The notes under the pieces: model-generated
What the model was told of the DNA's origin: nothing
Seen by the model: the letters and a program-made list of their open reading frames with translations, nothing else
The model's database searches: none
Position numbers and translations under genes: made by a program
Shown: one piece after another, positions 12,285 to 20,965 of the stretch
Layout of the letters: the number at the start of each line of letters is the position of its first letter
How positions within the stretch are numbered: the first letter of the stretch is position 1
NCBI RefSeq assembly: GCF_002216775.1
Contig: NZ_CP022315.1
Span: 992,001 to 1,056,000 of the forward strand
From: Virgibacillus phasianinus
GTDB lineage: Bacteria > Bacillota > Bacilli > Bacillales > Amphibacillaceae
Reading direction: 5' to 3'
Length of the DNA stretch: 64,000 nt

Positions 12285-12935
12285 ATGCTTCGGTTATTTT
12301 TTGTATTCATTATTGGACTTTCCTGTTTAACTCTTGGTGCATGTTCAAGCGAAAGTGCGGCAAGTAAGGATGTCGATTATGATGCAACCAAAAAAATGGT
12401 TGTAGATATACTTCAAACTGACGACGGGAAAAAGGCTTTACAAAAAATATTAAAAGACGAAAAAATGAAGCAAAGTTTAGTCATCGATGCTGATGTCGTG
12501 CAAAGTTCCATTAATAATGTTCTCTCCTCTGAAAAAGGCCAGGAAATGTGGATTAAACTTTTCGACAACCCCAAATTTGTGGAAACTTATGCAAAATCAA
12601 TGGCAGAACAACATAAAAAATTAATAAAATCATTGATGAACGATGCTGAATATCAAAAACAAATGCTCGGCTTATTACAAAACCCCGAAATTACCGAGCA
12701 AATGTTAGAAGTAATGAAAAGCCAAAAATTCAACGCCCACTTGGAAAAAACTATACTGCAAACATTAGAATCACCACTATTTCAAGCCAAAATTCAGGAC
12801 ACCTTGTTAAAGGCCGCTTCTGAGCAACAAAAAGGTGATAGCAAGTCACAAAGCGACGGCAAAGAAAAAAGCAAAGGAAAAGGTAGTTCCGGTGATAGCA
12901 GCAGTGGTGGCGGTGGCGGTGGTGCTAGCGAATAG
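12285..12935 (+). CDS. gerD: spore germination lipoprotein GerD
   Basis: Forespore-made lipoprotein of the inner spore membrane, needed for clustering of nutrient germinant receptors into the germinosome. The ATG at 12285 is chosen because AAGGAGG lies eight bases before it; a TTG at 12279 is too close. The lipobox LTLGAC places the modified Cys at residue 20. The body is alpha-helical and Lys-rich. The C-terminal tail is low complexity (Ser, Lys, then a run of Gly), typical of the family. The length of 216 residues is slightly above the B. subtilis protein. Confidence 0.92.
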   Translation: MLRLFFVFIIGLSCLTLGACSSESAASKDVDYDATKKMVVDILQTDDGKKALQKILKDEKMKQSLVIDADVVQSSINNVLSSEKGQEMWIKLFDNPKFVETYAKSMAEQHKKLIKSLMNDAEYQKQMLGLLQNPEITEQMLEVMKSQKFNAHLEKTILQTLESPLFQAKIQDTLLKAASEQQKGDSKSQSDGKEKSKGKGSSGDSSSGGGGGGASE

Positions 12936-12948
12936 TACCCCAAGTGAA

Positions 12949-12986
12949 TAAAAAGAGGTGACTAAAATTAGCCACCTCTTATTTTT
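12949..12986. terminator. bidirectional terminator between gerD and salA
   Basis: AAGAGGTGAC and GCCACCTCTT arms at 12952-12961 and 12971-12980 are flanked by A and T runs. It runs up to the salA stop codon. Confidence 0.8.
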
Positions 12987-14043
12987 ATTCTTCTACTTTT
13001 GCAACTATTTTAGCTGCAATTTTATGGTATTCCTTACCAAGTGGATGATCCTCCTGATAAATTGACGGTGCAAAAACATCCTCTTCTTCATACGGTTGCT
13101 GTAGAGGAAGTTGACCAAGAACTTTAGTCTTCAATACTTCAGCCAATTTTTGACCTCCGCCCTGTCCAAATACGTGTTCCTTTTCCCCGGTTTTCTTGCT
13201 TTCAAAATATGCCATATTTTCAACAACACCAAGAATTTCATGATCTGTTTTCAAGGCCATTTGTCCAGCACGGGCAGCCACAAATGCAGCAGTTGGGTGT
13301 GGGGTAGTAACAATTAGCTCCTTACATGTCGGCAGCATCTCGTGTACATCCATTGCGATATCACCGGTACCTGGTGGTAAGTCAAGTAAAAGATAATCTA
13401 AGTCGCCCCATTCAACCTCTTTGAAAAAGCTGCTTAGCATCTTCCCAAGCATTGGACCACGCCAAATGATTGGGGAGTTGTCCTCTACAAAGAAGCCCAT
13501 TGAGATTACCTTTACACCGAAGCGTTCGACAGGTATTATTTTTTCACCTCGTACTGCAGGACGATTTTCAACCCCCATCATATCGGGAATGCTAAAACCG
13601 TATATATCAGCATCAATAATGCCCACCTTCTTGCCAAGGCGCATTAAGGACATCGCAAGGTTTACAGTTACAGTAGACTTCCCTACTCCACCCTTACCAC
13701 TTGCAACGGCGATAAATTTCGTTCCTTTACTTCCGCCCATTAGCGATGCTTCCTGTTCTTCCTCTGCTGCGGGTTGATATTTTTTAATTATTTCCTCTGG
13801 TAATTCTTCAAATCGCAGCCCTACTGTTGTAGCACCATTTTTCTTAAGAATGTTAACAATCTCCTGTTGCAATTGCATCTGCTCAGCAGTATTCGTTTTG
13901 CCGATGCCTACTTTTACGCTAACATGCTTCTTCTCTTCCTTTATTGTAATTTCCTTCACGCCGCCGGTTTCTTCCAGCGTTCTATGTAAAAACGGATCCT
14001 TGACAGGATTGAGTAATTGGACAATTTCTTCCTTTGTTAACAA
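12985..14043 (-). CDS. salA: Mrp/NBP35-family ATPase SalA
   Basis: P-loop ATPase of the ApbC/Mrp family; in B. subtilis SalA acts as a regulator (of scoC) rather than a proven Fe-S carrier. An N-terminal MIP18/DUF59 domain (about 1-85) is joined by an acidic linker to the ATPase. The deviant Walker A GKGGVGKST is at 116-124, followed by DADIYGFSIPDMMG and DLPPGTGD. The CxxC pair used by Fe-S carrier relatives is absent (the segment reads ENMAYFESKKTGEKEHVFG). That supports the SalA branch. It lies upstream of and co-directional with nothing tightly coupled; cwlD is 119 bp away on the same strand. Confidence 0.92.
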   Translation of the reverse strand: MLTKEEIVQLLNPVKDPFLHRTLEETGGVKEITIKEEKKHVSVKVGIGKTNTAEQMQLQQEIVNILKKNGATTVGLRFEELPEEIIKKYQPAAEEEQEASLMGGSKGTKFIAVASGKGGVGKSTVTVNLAMSLMRLGKKVGIIDADIYGFSIPDMMGVENRPAVRGEKIIPVERFGVKVISMGFFVEDNSPIIWRGPMLGKMLSSFFKEVEWGDLDYLLLDLPPGTGDIAMDVHEMLPTCKELIVTTPHPTAAFVAARAGQMALKTDHEILGVVENMAYFESKKTGEKEHVFGQGGGQKLAEVLKTKVLGQLPLQQPYEEEDVFAPSIYQEDHPLGKEYHKIAAKIVAKVEE

Positions 14044-14162
14044 AGCGTGTCACCTTCCCTTTACTAGCATTAAACAGATTTACTCTATTTCATTATTTCC
14101 AACGCTAGTATAACACAAATCAGCGAAAATCTAAGTAATAAGTGTCTAAGGGAAGGTTTACC

Positions 14163-14891
14163 TTATTTCTTTTTTTCATCTTTCGGAATATCCTCTGTTG
14201 CATATCGCAAAATGCCTTCATAAATGCTTGCCGCCATCTTTTCCTGATAGTCTTTTTTCTTTAATAACTCGCGTTCCTGGACATTTGATAAGAATCCTAT
14301 TTCAACAAGGGCGCCCGGGGCCTTCGCATGCTTTAACAAATACATTCCGGTTAACGGTAACGCTGTGCGGTCTGTATTCTCCAAATTACGAATAATTTCA
14401 GCTTGAATCATTTTTGCCAGATGCTCACTTTTATCTGATTTCGGATAATAAAATGTTTGCGCCCCGCTCCATTTCGTTGATGGTAATGCATTTAAATGAA
14501 TTGAGATAAAAAGATCTGCCTGTTTATTCTCAATCATCTTTAACCGGTTTCGAATATCTTCTGCTTTTCTCCGGGCCAATCCCTTCGTATCCGCATCGGC
14601 TAAATCCATATCTCTTTCACGTGTTAAGTACACAGTGGCACCGGTCTGTTGCAGGTAGCTTTGCAGCATTTTAGCTACTTTAAGCGTAATTCCTTTCTCG
14701 AGCGTTTGATCCTTGCCAACCGCTCCCCCATCTGGTCCCCCATGTCCGGGATCCAAAACAACTGTTTTTCCTGCAAGTGGTAATGACCATGAACTCCATG
14801 TGCTAACAGGACCACCAATTGGCTGTCTAATTAAAACAATTAATAATACAAATCCGAAGCACCAAATTGTAATATTACCCAGTCGTTTCAT
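14163..14891 (-). CDS. cwlD: N-acetylmuramoyl-L-alanine amidase CwlD (spore cortex)
   Basis: Amidase_3-type zinc enzyme that removes peptide side chains from cortex peptidoglycan so that muramic-delta-lactam can form. A signal-anchor covers about residues 5-22. Zinc-site residues are visible: His50 in LDPGHGGPDGG, Glu65, His132 in SIHLNALPS and the catalytic Glu197 in ALVEIGFLSN. Its 242 residues match the family. In B. subtilis the next genes towards rpsI are ybaK and ybaJ, but here they are absent and accessory DNA begins. Confidence 0.93.
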   Translation of the reverse strand: MKRLGNITIWCFGFVLLIVLIRQPIGGPVSTWSSWSLPLAGKTVVLDPGHGGPDGGAVGKDQTLEKGITLKVAKMLQSYLQQTGATVYLTRERDMDLADADTKGLARRKAEDIRNRLKMIENKQADLFISIHLNALPSTKWSGAQTFYYPKSDKSEHLAKMIQAEIIRNLENTDRTALPLTGMYLLKHAKAPGALVEIGFLSNVQERELLKKKDYQEKMAASIYEGILRYATEDIPKDEKKK

Positions 14892-14970
14892 TATCCTCGC
14901 CCCTTATCTATCTGCTTTCACTATTCTATGGGACAAGACAACGATATATGCTTATCGGATATATTTAGAA

Positions 14971-14988
14971 AAGCGCTGGAGCTAGACA
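14971..14988. repeat. truncated copy of the GCTGGAGCTAGACA repeat
   Basis: AAGCGCTGGAGCTAGACA. Its last 14 bases equal the right end of the hairpin repeat at 3832-3948. Here only the end is present, directly beside a terminator. Confidence 0.6.
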
Positions 14989-14989
14989 A

Positions 14990-15022
14990 TAAAAAAGGCG
15001 TCCCCGTGCTTTGGGACACCTT
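14990..15022 (-). terminator. terminator of the DUF948/HlyD operon
   Basis: On the minus strand GGTGTCCC, an 8-nt loop, GGGACGCC and a run of six T, immediately downstream of the gene ending at 15028. Confidence 0.85.
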
Positions 15023-15027
15023 CACTA

Positions 15028-15450
15028 TTATTTACTGTCTTTTCTTTTTTGCGCAAGGTAATAGCCTAATGTCAGAACTCCGTACAAACCTTCTAAGTCA
15101 TGGCGGTCAATGAAGTTTTTTCCGCTTTCCGTGTTTGACTTCATCGATTCGGAAACATCCACTAACTTCGAAGATAACTTCTGGGTGGAGCGTCCAACAT
15201 CACCAACAATATAAAAAAGAGGACTTAATTCCTTCACTTGGTCATTCACACTGGCTAGCGTTTCCCTGCTTGTTGCCAGCGTACCCTTTGTCTGATCAAT
15301 AATTACATTTATATTTTGGGGCAATTCGTCTGTTGTTTTCGTAATACTAAAAAGCATATTTCCCAAATTATTAAGTGGTTTTATCAGGATGAGAACCAAA
15401 ACAGCAAATGCAATCCCGATAATAAGTACACCAATTCCTAACCAATCCAT
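15028..15450 (-). CDS. DUF948 membrane-anchored protein (paralogue 1)
   Basis: One N-terminal membrane segment (about 4-24) is followed by a helical extracytoplasmic or cytoplasmic region of the DUF948 type (general-stress-protein-like, related to YtxG). The SPLFYIVGDVG segment is shared almost word for word with the next gene. 140 residues, AAGGAGG before the start. It is the last gene of a five-gene minus-strand unit. The molecular function of the family is unknown. Confidence 0.75.
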   Translation of the reverse strand: MDWLGIGVLIIGIAFAVLVLILIKPLNNLGNMLFSITKTTDELPQNINVIIDQTKGTLATSRETLASVNDQVKELSPLFYIVGDVGRSTQKLSSKLVDVSESMKSNTESGKNFIDRHDLEGLYGVLTLGYYLAQKRKDSK

Positions 15451-15472
15451 TTTTCTCGGCCTCCTTTTTCAA

Positions 15473-15982
15473 TTATTGCTTCACATCTTCTTGTACATCT
15501 TTTTTAAGTCTTTTAATTTTGTCAGCGTGTTTATTTCCTTCTGTATAAAGGGCAGAATCATTTTTCAACTTTTTGCCTTTTCTGAGCCAATAGTATCCTA
15601 AAGCAGCGGTGCTATAAAGCCCACTAAGATATTTATGATCAACAGGATCACCAACTGCTGCTGACTTATTCTTGAGTGATGTGCTTATATCCATGAACGA
15701 TGAAGAAAGCTTTCTTGATGATTCTCCAACATCGCCGATAATGTAAAACAACGGGCTTAACCCTTTTAGCTTTTCATTTACATCTGCAATTGTATCATTA
15801 CTATGTCGAATAAGGACACTTGTTTCTTTTAGCACTTCATCTATTTGATTAGGAAGTTGTTCTACAGTACGATCAACTCCGTCAAGTACGGAAGCCAGGT
15901 TATTAAGTGCCTTAGCCAAAAACAATGCTAATAGTAAAAAGGCAAGGCCAATAATTAATACACCTAATCCAGCTAAACTCAT
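15473..15982 (-). CDS. DUF948 membrane-anchored protein (paralogue 2)
   Basis: 169 residues with the same architecture as its downstream neighbour: a membrane segment at about 4-25, then heptad-like helices and SPLFYIIGDVGESSRKLSS. A longer, Lys-rich tail (KHADKIKRLKKDVQEDVKQ) could be cytoplasmic or bind polyanions; this is inference. It overlaps the upstream paralogue by four bases (ATGA). Confidence 0.75.
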   Translation of the reverse strand: MSLAGLGVLIIGLAFLLLALFLAKALNNLASVLDGVDRTVEQLPNQIDEVLKETSVLIRHSNDTIADVNEKLKGLSPLFYIIGDVGESSRKLSSSFMDISTSLKNKSAAVGDPVDHKYLSGLYSTAALGYYWLRKGKKLKNDSALYTEGNKHADKIKRLKKDVQEDVKQ

Positions 15983-16410
15983 GCTTCTTTCCCCTCTTTT
16001 CTCTGATTAGTTTTCCATTTTGTTAACAAACGAAAGGCAACTTCACTCCATTGAATGGTATGAGCTATCGGTTCTGCTTTTCGTAGTGTGCGTTCATCGG
16101 ATATATCCTTGGTCTGATGGTGTACAGCCTGATTCAGATTCGTAATGGAACCTCCAAGGTTTTCAAGCGTATCAAACAATCCATCTGTTGCTTTCAACTT
16201 TTGCTCGACATCATCAATCGTTTTATCCGTTTCTTTAATGGTTTCTTCTACCTCAGATGTTATGTACTGTAACTTGTTTTGGACTTCACCCAGGGTATTG
16301 CCAAGTGATTTTAGTGTGCCAGACACCCTAAGTAAAACTTTGGCAATATAGATAGTAACAAGCGCAAATGCCAGCGCGCACAGAAATACACCTATATATA
16401 CAAAATCCAT
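15979..16410 (-). CDS. DUF948 membrane-anchored protein (paralogue 3)
   Basis: 143 residues and the most divergent of the three. The N-terminal membrane segment and the coiled region (EVQNKLQYITSEVEETIKETDKTIDDVEQKL) are kept, but the SPLFYI motif is replaced by TDGLFDTLENLG. It starts after a GGAGG and overlaps the next gene by four bases. Three tandem paralogues suggest local duplication. Confidence 0.72.
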   Translation of the reverse strand: MDFVYIGVFLCALAFALVTIYIAKVLLRVSGTLKSLGNTLGEVQNKLQYITSEVEETIKETDKTIDDVEQKLKATDGLFDTLENLGGSITNLNQAVHHQTKDISDERTLRKAEPIAHTIQWSEVAFRLLTKWKTNQRKEGKEA

Positions 16411-16469
16411 AGTCGCGGCCTCCTTTAAAAACGTTATTCCACTTTCTATTTTATCCTAAACTTGTCGAT

Positions 16470-17729
16470 TTATCTCGACAAAAGACCTAAAACAAAATTT
16501 TTATCCCAATTTTTGAAGTTTACTTCCACTGTATCATCCCAATCTATTTGTCCCAGCTTTACAGGCGTAATAAAAGTTGCACCCGAGCGAAATTGTGATG
16601 TTGGATTCTTTGCTACCCATTCTCCCGGTTTTGCACCTTTTGTTATCTCAAACATATTTGCCATATCCATGCCGGTTTCAATTTTTTGATGATCTAATCG
16701 CCCGTCCTTTTTCATTTTCCAGATTGTACTGTTAAATATAGCATCACCATATAGCGTGGTGGCATCTTTTGCTGTTTTTGTGGTAATTGCTAAATCTGTA
16801 TGATAACCGGGTAATAAATCAGCTAAATCACCACTTTCCTCAAAGGATACACTAAATGGATATACACTGTCAGCATGTAACTCAATCTCTTTTGGCAGCT
16901 CACTGACCTCACTGACGGATCCTTTCATTTTAGCATGATTCTCATTAACCGCAATCTCAACAGGCATTTCTTCTTTTATAATGGTTCGTTCTTCTTCGGT
17001 TAATTCACCAACTATCTTTAAGGTAGTTGAACCTATTTTCATGATAGGGTCATCAAGAGATTCCGAAATAACCATCACAGTTCCCTGATAAGGGCTCTCC
17101 ACTGTTATCGTATCTCCACCTGATTCAAGCTCTGTTAATTGCGATTGGATACTTTCCTGTTTAGCCTCCGCTCTTGCTAATTCCTTTTCCTTTTCAACAA
17201 TGTATTGTTCCTTCATATACTCTGTCTCAAAAGGCGGGCGGGGCATCACATTTACATCTACATCCACTTTGTCATCATTCGTCGTCGGACTTGGGCTATT
17301 GTTTATAGGCGAAGAAGAAGATGTATTAGCCGGTATGCGGTAATTGGAGATTTCCGAAATGGCCGTTTCAATAGCCGCGATTTCTCCACTAACTTTTGTC
17401 ATTTCGCTTGTTAAATAATCCTTGGTTTCATCATAATCATGAACACGGTATGAATACAGTTCATCCCCTTGGCTTACTTTAGCACCCTTTTCCACTAAAA
17501 ACTCCTGGAAGCTTCCTAAACTTTTATCGAAATATATATTATTTTCAGCGGTTAACGTAACAACTCCAGGTTTATCCATTTTGTTGTATAGATTTGCTGT
17601 GAAAACCGCTGACCAATCATTTATGTATGACTTTCTTTCTACGGTACCTTGATCATCGAGGTAGACCAGCAAGATATTAACCAAGATAAATAGGGTAATA
17701 AAAGCAATTAATATCCGTGTGCGCTTCAT
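16470..17729 (-). CDS. HlyD/YknX-like membrane-fusion (efflux adaptor) protein
   Basis: 419 residues beginning with a membrane anchor (about 4-22). A biotinyl-lipoyl-like half follows, then a coiled hairpin interrupted by a Pro/Ser/Asn-rich insertion (about 125-150), a second lipoyl-like half (ESPYQGTVMVISE) and beta-barrel regions. The ATG at 17729 overlaps the stop of the upstream Yip1-type gene (ATGA). AGGTGG lies nine bases before it, so this start is preferred over the GTG three codons upstream. Such adaptors normally work with an ABC permease and ATPase, but none is encoded here. Confidence 0.72.
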   Translation of the reverse strand: MKRTRILIAFITLFILVNILLVYLDDQGTVERKSYINDWSAVFTANLYNKMDKPGVVTLTAENNIYFDKSLGSFQEFLVEKGAKVSQGDELYSYRVHDYDETKDYLTSEMTKVSGEIAAIETAISEISNYRIPANTSSSSPINNSPSPTTNDDKVDVDVNVMPRPPFETEYMKEQYIVEKEKELARAEAKQESIQSQLTELESGGDTITVESPYQGTVMVISESLDDPIMKIGSTTLKIVGELTEEERTIIKEEMPVEIAVNENHAKMKGSVSEVSELPKEIELHADSVYPFSVSFEESGDLADLLPGYHTDLAITTKTAKDATTLYGDAIFNSTIWKMKKDGRLDHQKIETGMDMANMFEITKGAKPGEWVAKNPTSQFRSGATFITPVKLGQIDWDDTVEVNFKNWDKNFVLGLLSR

Positions 17730-18400
17730 CCAAACCACCCACCTATCATAAATCGATCAAAATATGCCAGGAACGCAACAATCAGCCAATAAAAAATATG
17801 TAAAGAAATCACATTAATATAGATCCAGCTCTTCTTAATAGTAGATAGATAACTTAAGTATCTAATTTGAAACCAAATAATCCATAATTGAAAAAGTGTT
17901 ACAGCGCCAAAAAAGAACACGGGCCATTCCGCTTCTGTTAGATAGGAAACAATTATCCCGAAAGATAATGGTGATACATACCAGTCCAATCCGAAGTTAA
18001 CAAATAATGGAATCCAAATAACCCGTTCAATCAGCATCACCAATAAGACAATTTGCTGCATAATCACCAGTTTTTGATATGGTATGTCCGTTAACAGGTG
18101 AAAAATAAGCGCAGGTACAAATAAAAAAAATAAGGCCATTACGATGCCAAATCCGATTCTGCCAAACACAAACCACAGCTTACTTTGCTGGTATTGAAAA
18201 ACACTCAACTCTACGGCGCCTTTTGAAATTAAGTCGGTACCCATGCCAAGCGAACCCATCCAGCCATAAATAACCGCACTAACAAGGACCAATAAAACAC
18301 TAAGCTTCCAGATGTTAGCTATTTTTTCCGCCTTTTGAATTCGAAATAAATGATCGTCAACGGGAAAGAAAAACTTAATAAGATTAAAATGATACATCAT
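17726..18400 (-). CDS. Yip1-family (YknW-like) membrane protein
   Basis: 224 residues with five to six hydrophobic segments. The N-terminal soluble stretch FNLIKFFFPVDDHLFRIQKAEK precedes the first membrane helix. The layout fits YIP1-type proteins such as YknW, which assists assembly of the YknXYZ toxin-export complex. It is the first gene of the unit ending at 15028, with AAGGAAG before tandem ATG codons. Family assignment rests on topology and on its pairing with the adaptor gene. Confidence 0.6.
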   Translation of the reverse strand: MMYHFNLIKFFFPVDDHLFRIQKAEKIANIWKLSVLLVLVSAVIYGWMGSLGMGTDLISKGAVELSVFQYQQSKLWFVFGRIGFGIVMALFFLFVPALIFHLLTDIPYQKLVIMQQIVLLVMLIERVIWIPLFVNFGLDWYVSPLSFGIIVSYLTEAEWPVFFFGAVTLFQLWIIWFQIRYLSYLSTIKKSWIYINVISLHIFYWLIVAFLAYFDRFMIGGWFG

Positions 18401-18428
18401 AAACTACTTCCTTTTCTATTGCGATGAT

Positions 18429-18841
18429 TTTCACCTAAATTGGATTTCTATTCCATCTTAATCTTAACGCAACATTCGATAATATTCTATCATTATTTGA
18501 ATTCAGAAAACAAAAAGTCTGTCATTGTCGAATACATGGGTAAAAGACAAACCCACCAAGTCATTACAAGTTGGAGTTGAACAATAGAGCCAAAGTTCTT
18601 AGGCGGGCTATATGCAGTAGTTTACAACTGCAGTTAATGGAGAAACTTCCAATTTGCGCGAGATCAGGCTTTTGATCTAGACAACTGGTGACATGGTTAA
18701 CAGCAATAAGGTCACTCGAACAACAGATGAGGAAGAACATAAAGGCTAACAAATAATCCACAGAATATTTCCAAGAATAATCTGTGGATAGATTGGACCC
18801 TTGTATTGATCAACTGCTAATTGCTTCCCACTTTTTTACCC
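18429..18841. other. spacer with degenerate coding-like sequence
   Basis: No intact gene. A stretch at about 18550-18770 reads as broken protein-like fragments on the plus strand but contains stops in every frame. I could not identify a parent gene. Confidence 0.4.
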
Positions 18842-19290
18842 CTATTTTGAAGATTCAACAGGATCCTCAGAGGATTGGGCGTTCCTTCTGGGTGGAATGA
18901 CCTCAGCGGTTTATCGTCATGTAAATAGACAACTTGTTGCAATGGAAGTAATTACAATTTCGCCAGTCCATACTTGCAGAGTAGTAATCCTTAATCCCAA
19001 TGAATTAACCGCCCCCCACATGTCGTTAATAACGACAAAGTCACCCACGCCATATCGATCTTCTAACATAATAAAAAAACCATTAAAGAAGTCCTTGAGC
19101 AAGCTTTGAGCTGCAAAGGCAATCGCAATGCCCAAAACCCCTGCCCCGGCTAACAGAGCCCCGATATGAATGTTGAGTATGGGCAGGACTGATAACCACG
19201 AACAAAATAATAATTTTCAACGTCGCCATAGTCTCATGGTTATTAATAAATTGGAGCGTGTTATCCCAAAGTGTTTCCAATTTCTATCTC
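18842..19290 (-). pseudogene. mscS-type mechanosensitive channel, broken
   Basis: The fragments lie in order on the minus strand. An N-terminal piece (TLWDNTLQFINNHETM, about 19200-19288) is followed by the MscS pore and beta domain (AGVLGIAIAFAAQSLLKDF and MLEDRYGVGDFVVINDMWG, about 18920-19180) in another frame. A C-terminal piece (AEVIPPRRNAQSSEDPVESSK, ending at 18842) lies in a third frame. The transmembrane region between the first two pieces and much of the C-terminal domain are missing, so no functional channel is made. Confidence 0.8.
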
Positions 19291-19520
19291 TCTTTCAATC
19301 CAAACTTTCAATGATATAATTCTAGCTTCTCTGGATTTTTGTCTAGGTAGTATAACAAACCTGGTTAGGCCAATCACTATATTAGGTCCTTTAATTTCCC
19401 CTATTCCCCTAAGGTGCCTAGTGCCATTAGCATCAGCATAGCGGTGAGAGAATAAGTTAAAAACGAATAAAATACCGTCCTAGACATATATATTTAGAGA
19501 CAAACAAGAAGGAGGGAATT
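19291..19520. other. spacer upstream of the 94-codon frame
   Basis: AT-rich, with no gene or clear promoter recognised; it ends with the Shine-Dalgarno of the next frame. Confidence 0.4.
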
Positions 19521-19523
19521 ATT

Positions 19524-19808
19524 ATCTCACAAGAAGACAAAAGGAAAGAAAAAAACATTTTAAAGAACACAACGAACGAAGCGAATGACCTATTCCACAA
19601 AACAGTTGATACAGCAAATAAAACGGTTAAATCAGTGTCTGGTGAAGGTGGATTAGTTGGTAAAGCTTCTGACACTGCATCGAATGTATTAAAAAATTCA
19701 TCTGACCTAGGTAATAATGTTGTTGGGAAATCCGTTGATACATCAGGTAAGTTTGTAAAAGGTGCGAAAGATAAAGTGTTTCGCAATAAAAATAAAAAAT
19801 CTAAATAA
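19524..19808 (+). CDS. Lys/Ser/Asn-rich hypothetical protein with a non-standard start codon
   Basis: A 94-codon open frame runs to TAA at 19806. It is preceded by an excellent Shine-Dalgarno (AAGGAGGG) whose normal spacing points to ATC at 19524 (ATT at 19521 is the next possibility). No ATG, GTG or TTG is available near it. The product would read (M)SQEDKRKEKNILKNTTNEAND, then repeated short VGKSVDTSGK-like segments, and is hydrophilic. Either the gene uses a rare AUC/AUU start, or its ATG has been lost and it is a young pseudogene. The family is not recognised. Confidence 0.5.
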   Translation: MSQEDKRKEKNILKNTTNEANDLFHKTVDTANKTVKSVSGEGGLVGKASDTASNVLKNSSDLGNNVVGKSVDTSGKFVKGAKDKVFRNKNKKSK

Positions 19809-19815
19809 AAATATT

Positions 19816-20638
19816 GAGGCTGAGACAAAAGTGATTCAGTCATAGAGAAATCCGAACTATGATTCCAAATTCTTTAATTAGAATTTGGATTAGTTCGGAT
19901 ATTTTATTGGCTGTTTTTGTAAACCGTACTGCGAATTGTCCATAAACTGCAACGTAACTAAAAATCATGTTTGGCACCCCGGCGGTCGCTGCGGAAAAAC
20001 ACTGCGCTTTCCGTGGGCAGCTGATGAGCCTCCTCGAGCTTACGCTCTCCGGGGTCTCATCTAGGCTTCTGCTCCCACAGGAGTCTCCGTGTTTTTCCTC
20101 CGCTAATATGTCATTAGACAACAGTACTATATAGCAAGTCCACTATTACGTGATGTCTTACGCTCCGGACCGTTGACTCCTGCTTAGAACAGCACGAGTC
20201 TTAAGACCCCCGCTTCGTTAAGTTTAAGGTCACTGAAAAAGTGATGGATTTTAAAATTTTAGATTTCCTCCTTTACTAAGCATATTGAATATACGGAGAC
20301 TCCTGCGGGAAGTGAGAGATCGACGAGACCCCGCAGGACGGCAGTCCGAGGAGGCTCGTCACTCGCCCGCGGAAAGCGCAGTATATTCAAAGATGCGATG
20401 ATAGATCCACATGCCTGTGCACTATCTATACCTTTTTCAGTGGCCTCAGCGTAAGCTCGAGGAGGCCTAAGCCGTGCCCTAAGGTGTGCAACGGTCCACA
20501 GCGGAAAACAACCAAGCGCTTATGTCGCTATTTATATCAACTGCGAATTAGACCCGACTATTGAAAAATTAACGTTTTAAACGTCTATCCTGTGATTGTT
20601 CGTCTTTGACTCAAATATTTTAGTTTTGTCCCAGCCTC
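19816..20638. repeat. 823-bp composite repeat element with terminal inverted repeats
   Basis: The ends are 15-bp inverted repeats: GAGGCTGAGACAAAA at 19816-19830 and the complement of GAGGCTGGGACAAAA at 20624-20638 (one mismatch). Inside are a hairpin at about 19849-19896 and GC-rich blocks such as TGCGGAAAAACACTGCGC and GAGACTCCTGCGGGA, of the kind dispersed in halophilic Bacillaceae intergenic DNA. No transposase or long frame is present, so it is non-autonomous or a patchwork of nested repeats. Confidence 0.7.
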
Positions 20639-20842
20639 ATCTTTTTAATTTAACCAGCTAGTGATGTGATTGGCTTTACATCCTTACCCCTACTCTATTT
20701 AGCCTTGTCCAAATGAAGTGGGGATAAATACAACATTCAGGGCTTTACCTTTATAAACATTTACCACCTAAGCTTTTTGATGCATTTTAATCTGTATTAC
20801 ATATAATTTCCTCCTCAAATTTAAGGCAATTTATATATAAAA
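20639..20842. other. spacer left of the island
   Basis: No gene recognised; ordinary AT-rich chromosomal sequence between the repeat element and the displaced rpsI terminator. Confidence 0.4.
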
Positions 20843-20874
20843 AATCCCCCAACCATAGGCAGGTTGAGGGATTT
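20843..20874 (-). terminator. displaced rpsI terminator (left copy)
   Basis: CCCCCAACC, a short loop and GGTTGAGGG form a hairpin. On the minus strand it is followed by a T run. It resembles the terminator just after rpsI (52953-52984). It lies directly beyond the left att copy, as expected for the original chromosomal terminator pushed away by an insertion. Confidence 0.75.
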
Positions 20875-20880
20875 GAAAAC

Positions 20881-20909
20881 TTGATATATTAACGTTTTGA
20901 GAACTGTGG
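20881..20909 (-). repeat. attL: duplicate of the rpsI 3' end
   Basis: 29 nt identical with 52992-53020 at 28 positions, sharing the uninterrupted 23-mer that includes AACGTTTTGAGAACTGTGG. In the right copy it encodes the last residues of ribosomal protein S9 and its stop codon. Here it is an isolated fragment followed by a terminator. Confidence 0.85.
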
Positions 20910-20945
20910 GAGGCAGTAAAATCAACGAGTGCAAATGTTTTTGTA

Positions 20946-20965
20946 TGCTACTTGTATGTTACGTG
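20946..20965. repeat. left arm-type repeat of the island
   Basis: TGCTACTTGTATGTTACGTG, identical to 52883-52902 at the other end. The repeat is built of TGTATGYTAC-like units and sits 37 bp inside the left att copy. This is the layout of integrase arm-binding sites. Confidence 0.65.

Noticed and set aside
19457-20121. Minus-strand frames of 128 and 93 codons
   Set aside because: One is the antisense of the 94-codon plus-strand frame, the other runs through the GC-rich repeat element; neither has a ribosome site.
20941-20965. Tandem TGTATGYTAC units considered as a replication origin iteron set
   Set aside because: Only two to three units at each end, and the same set is found at both island ends, which fits integrase arm sites better.
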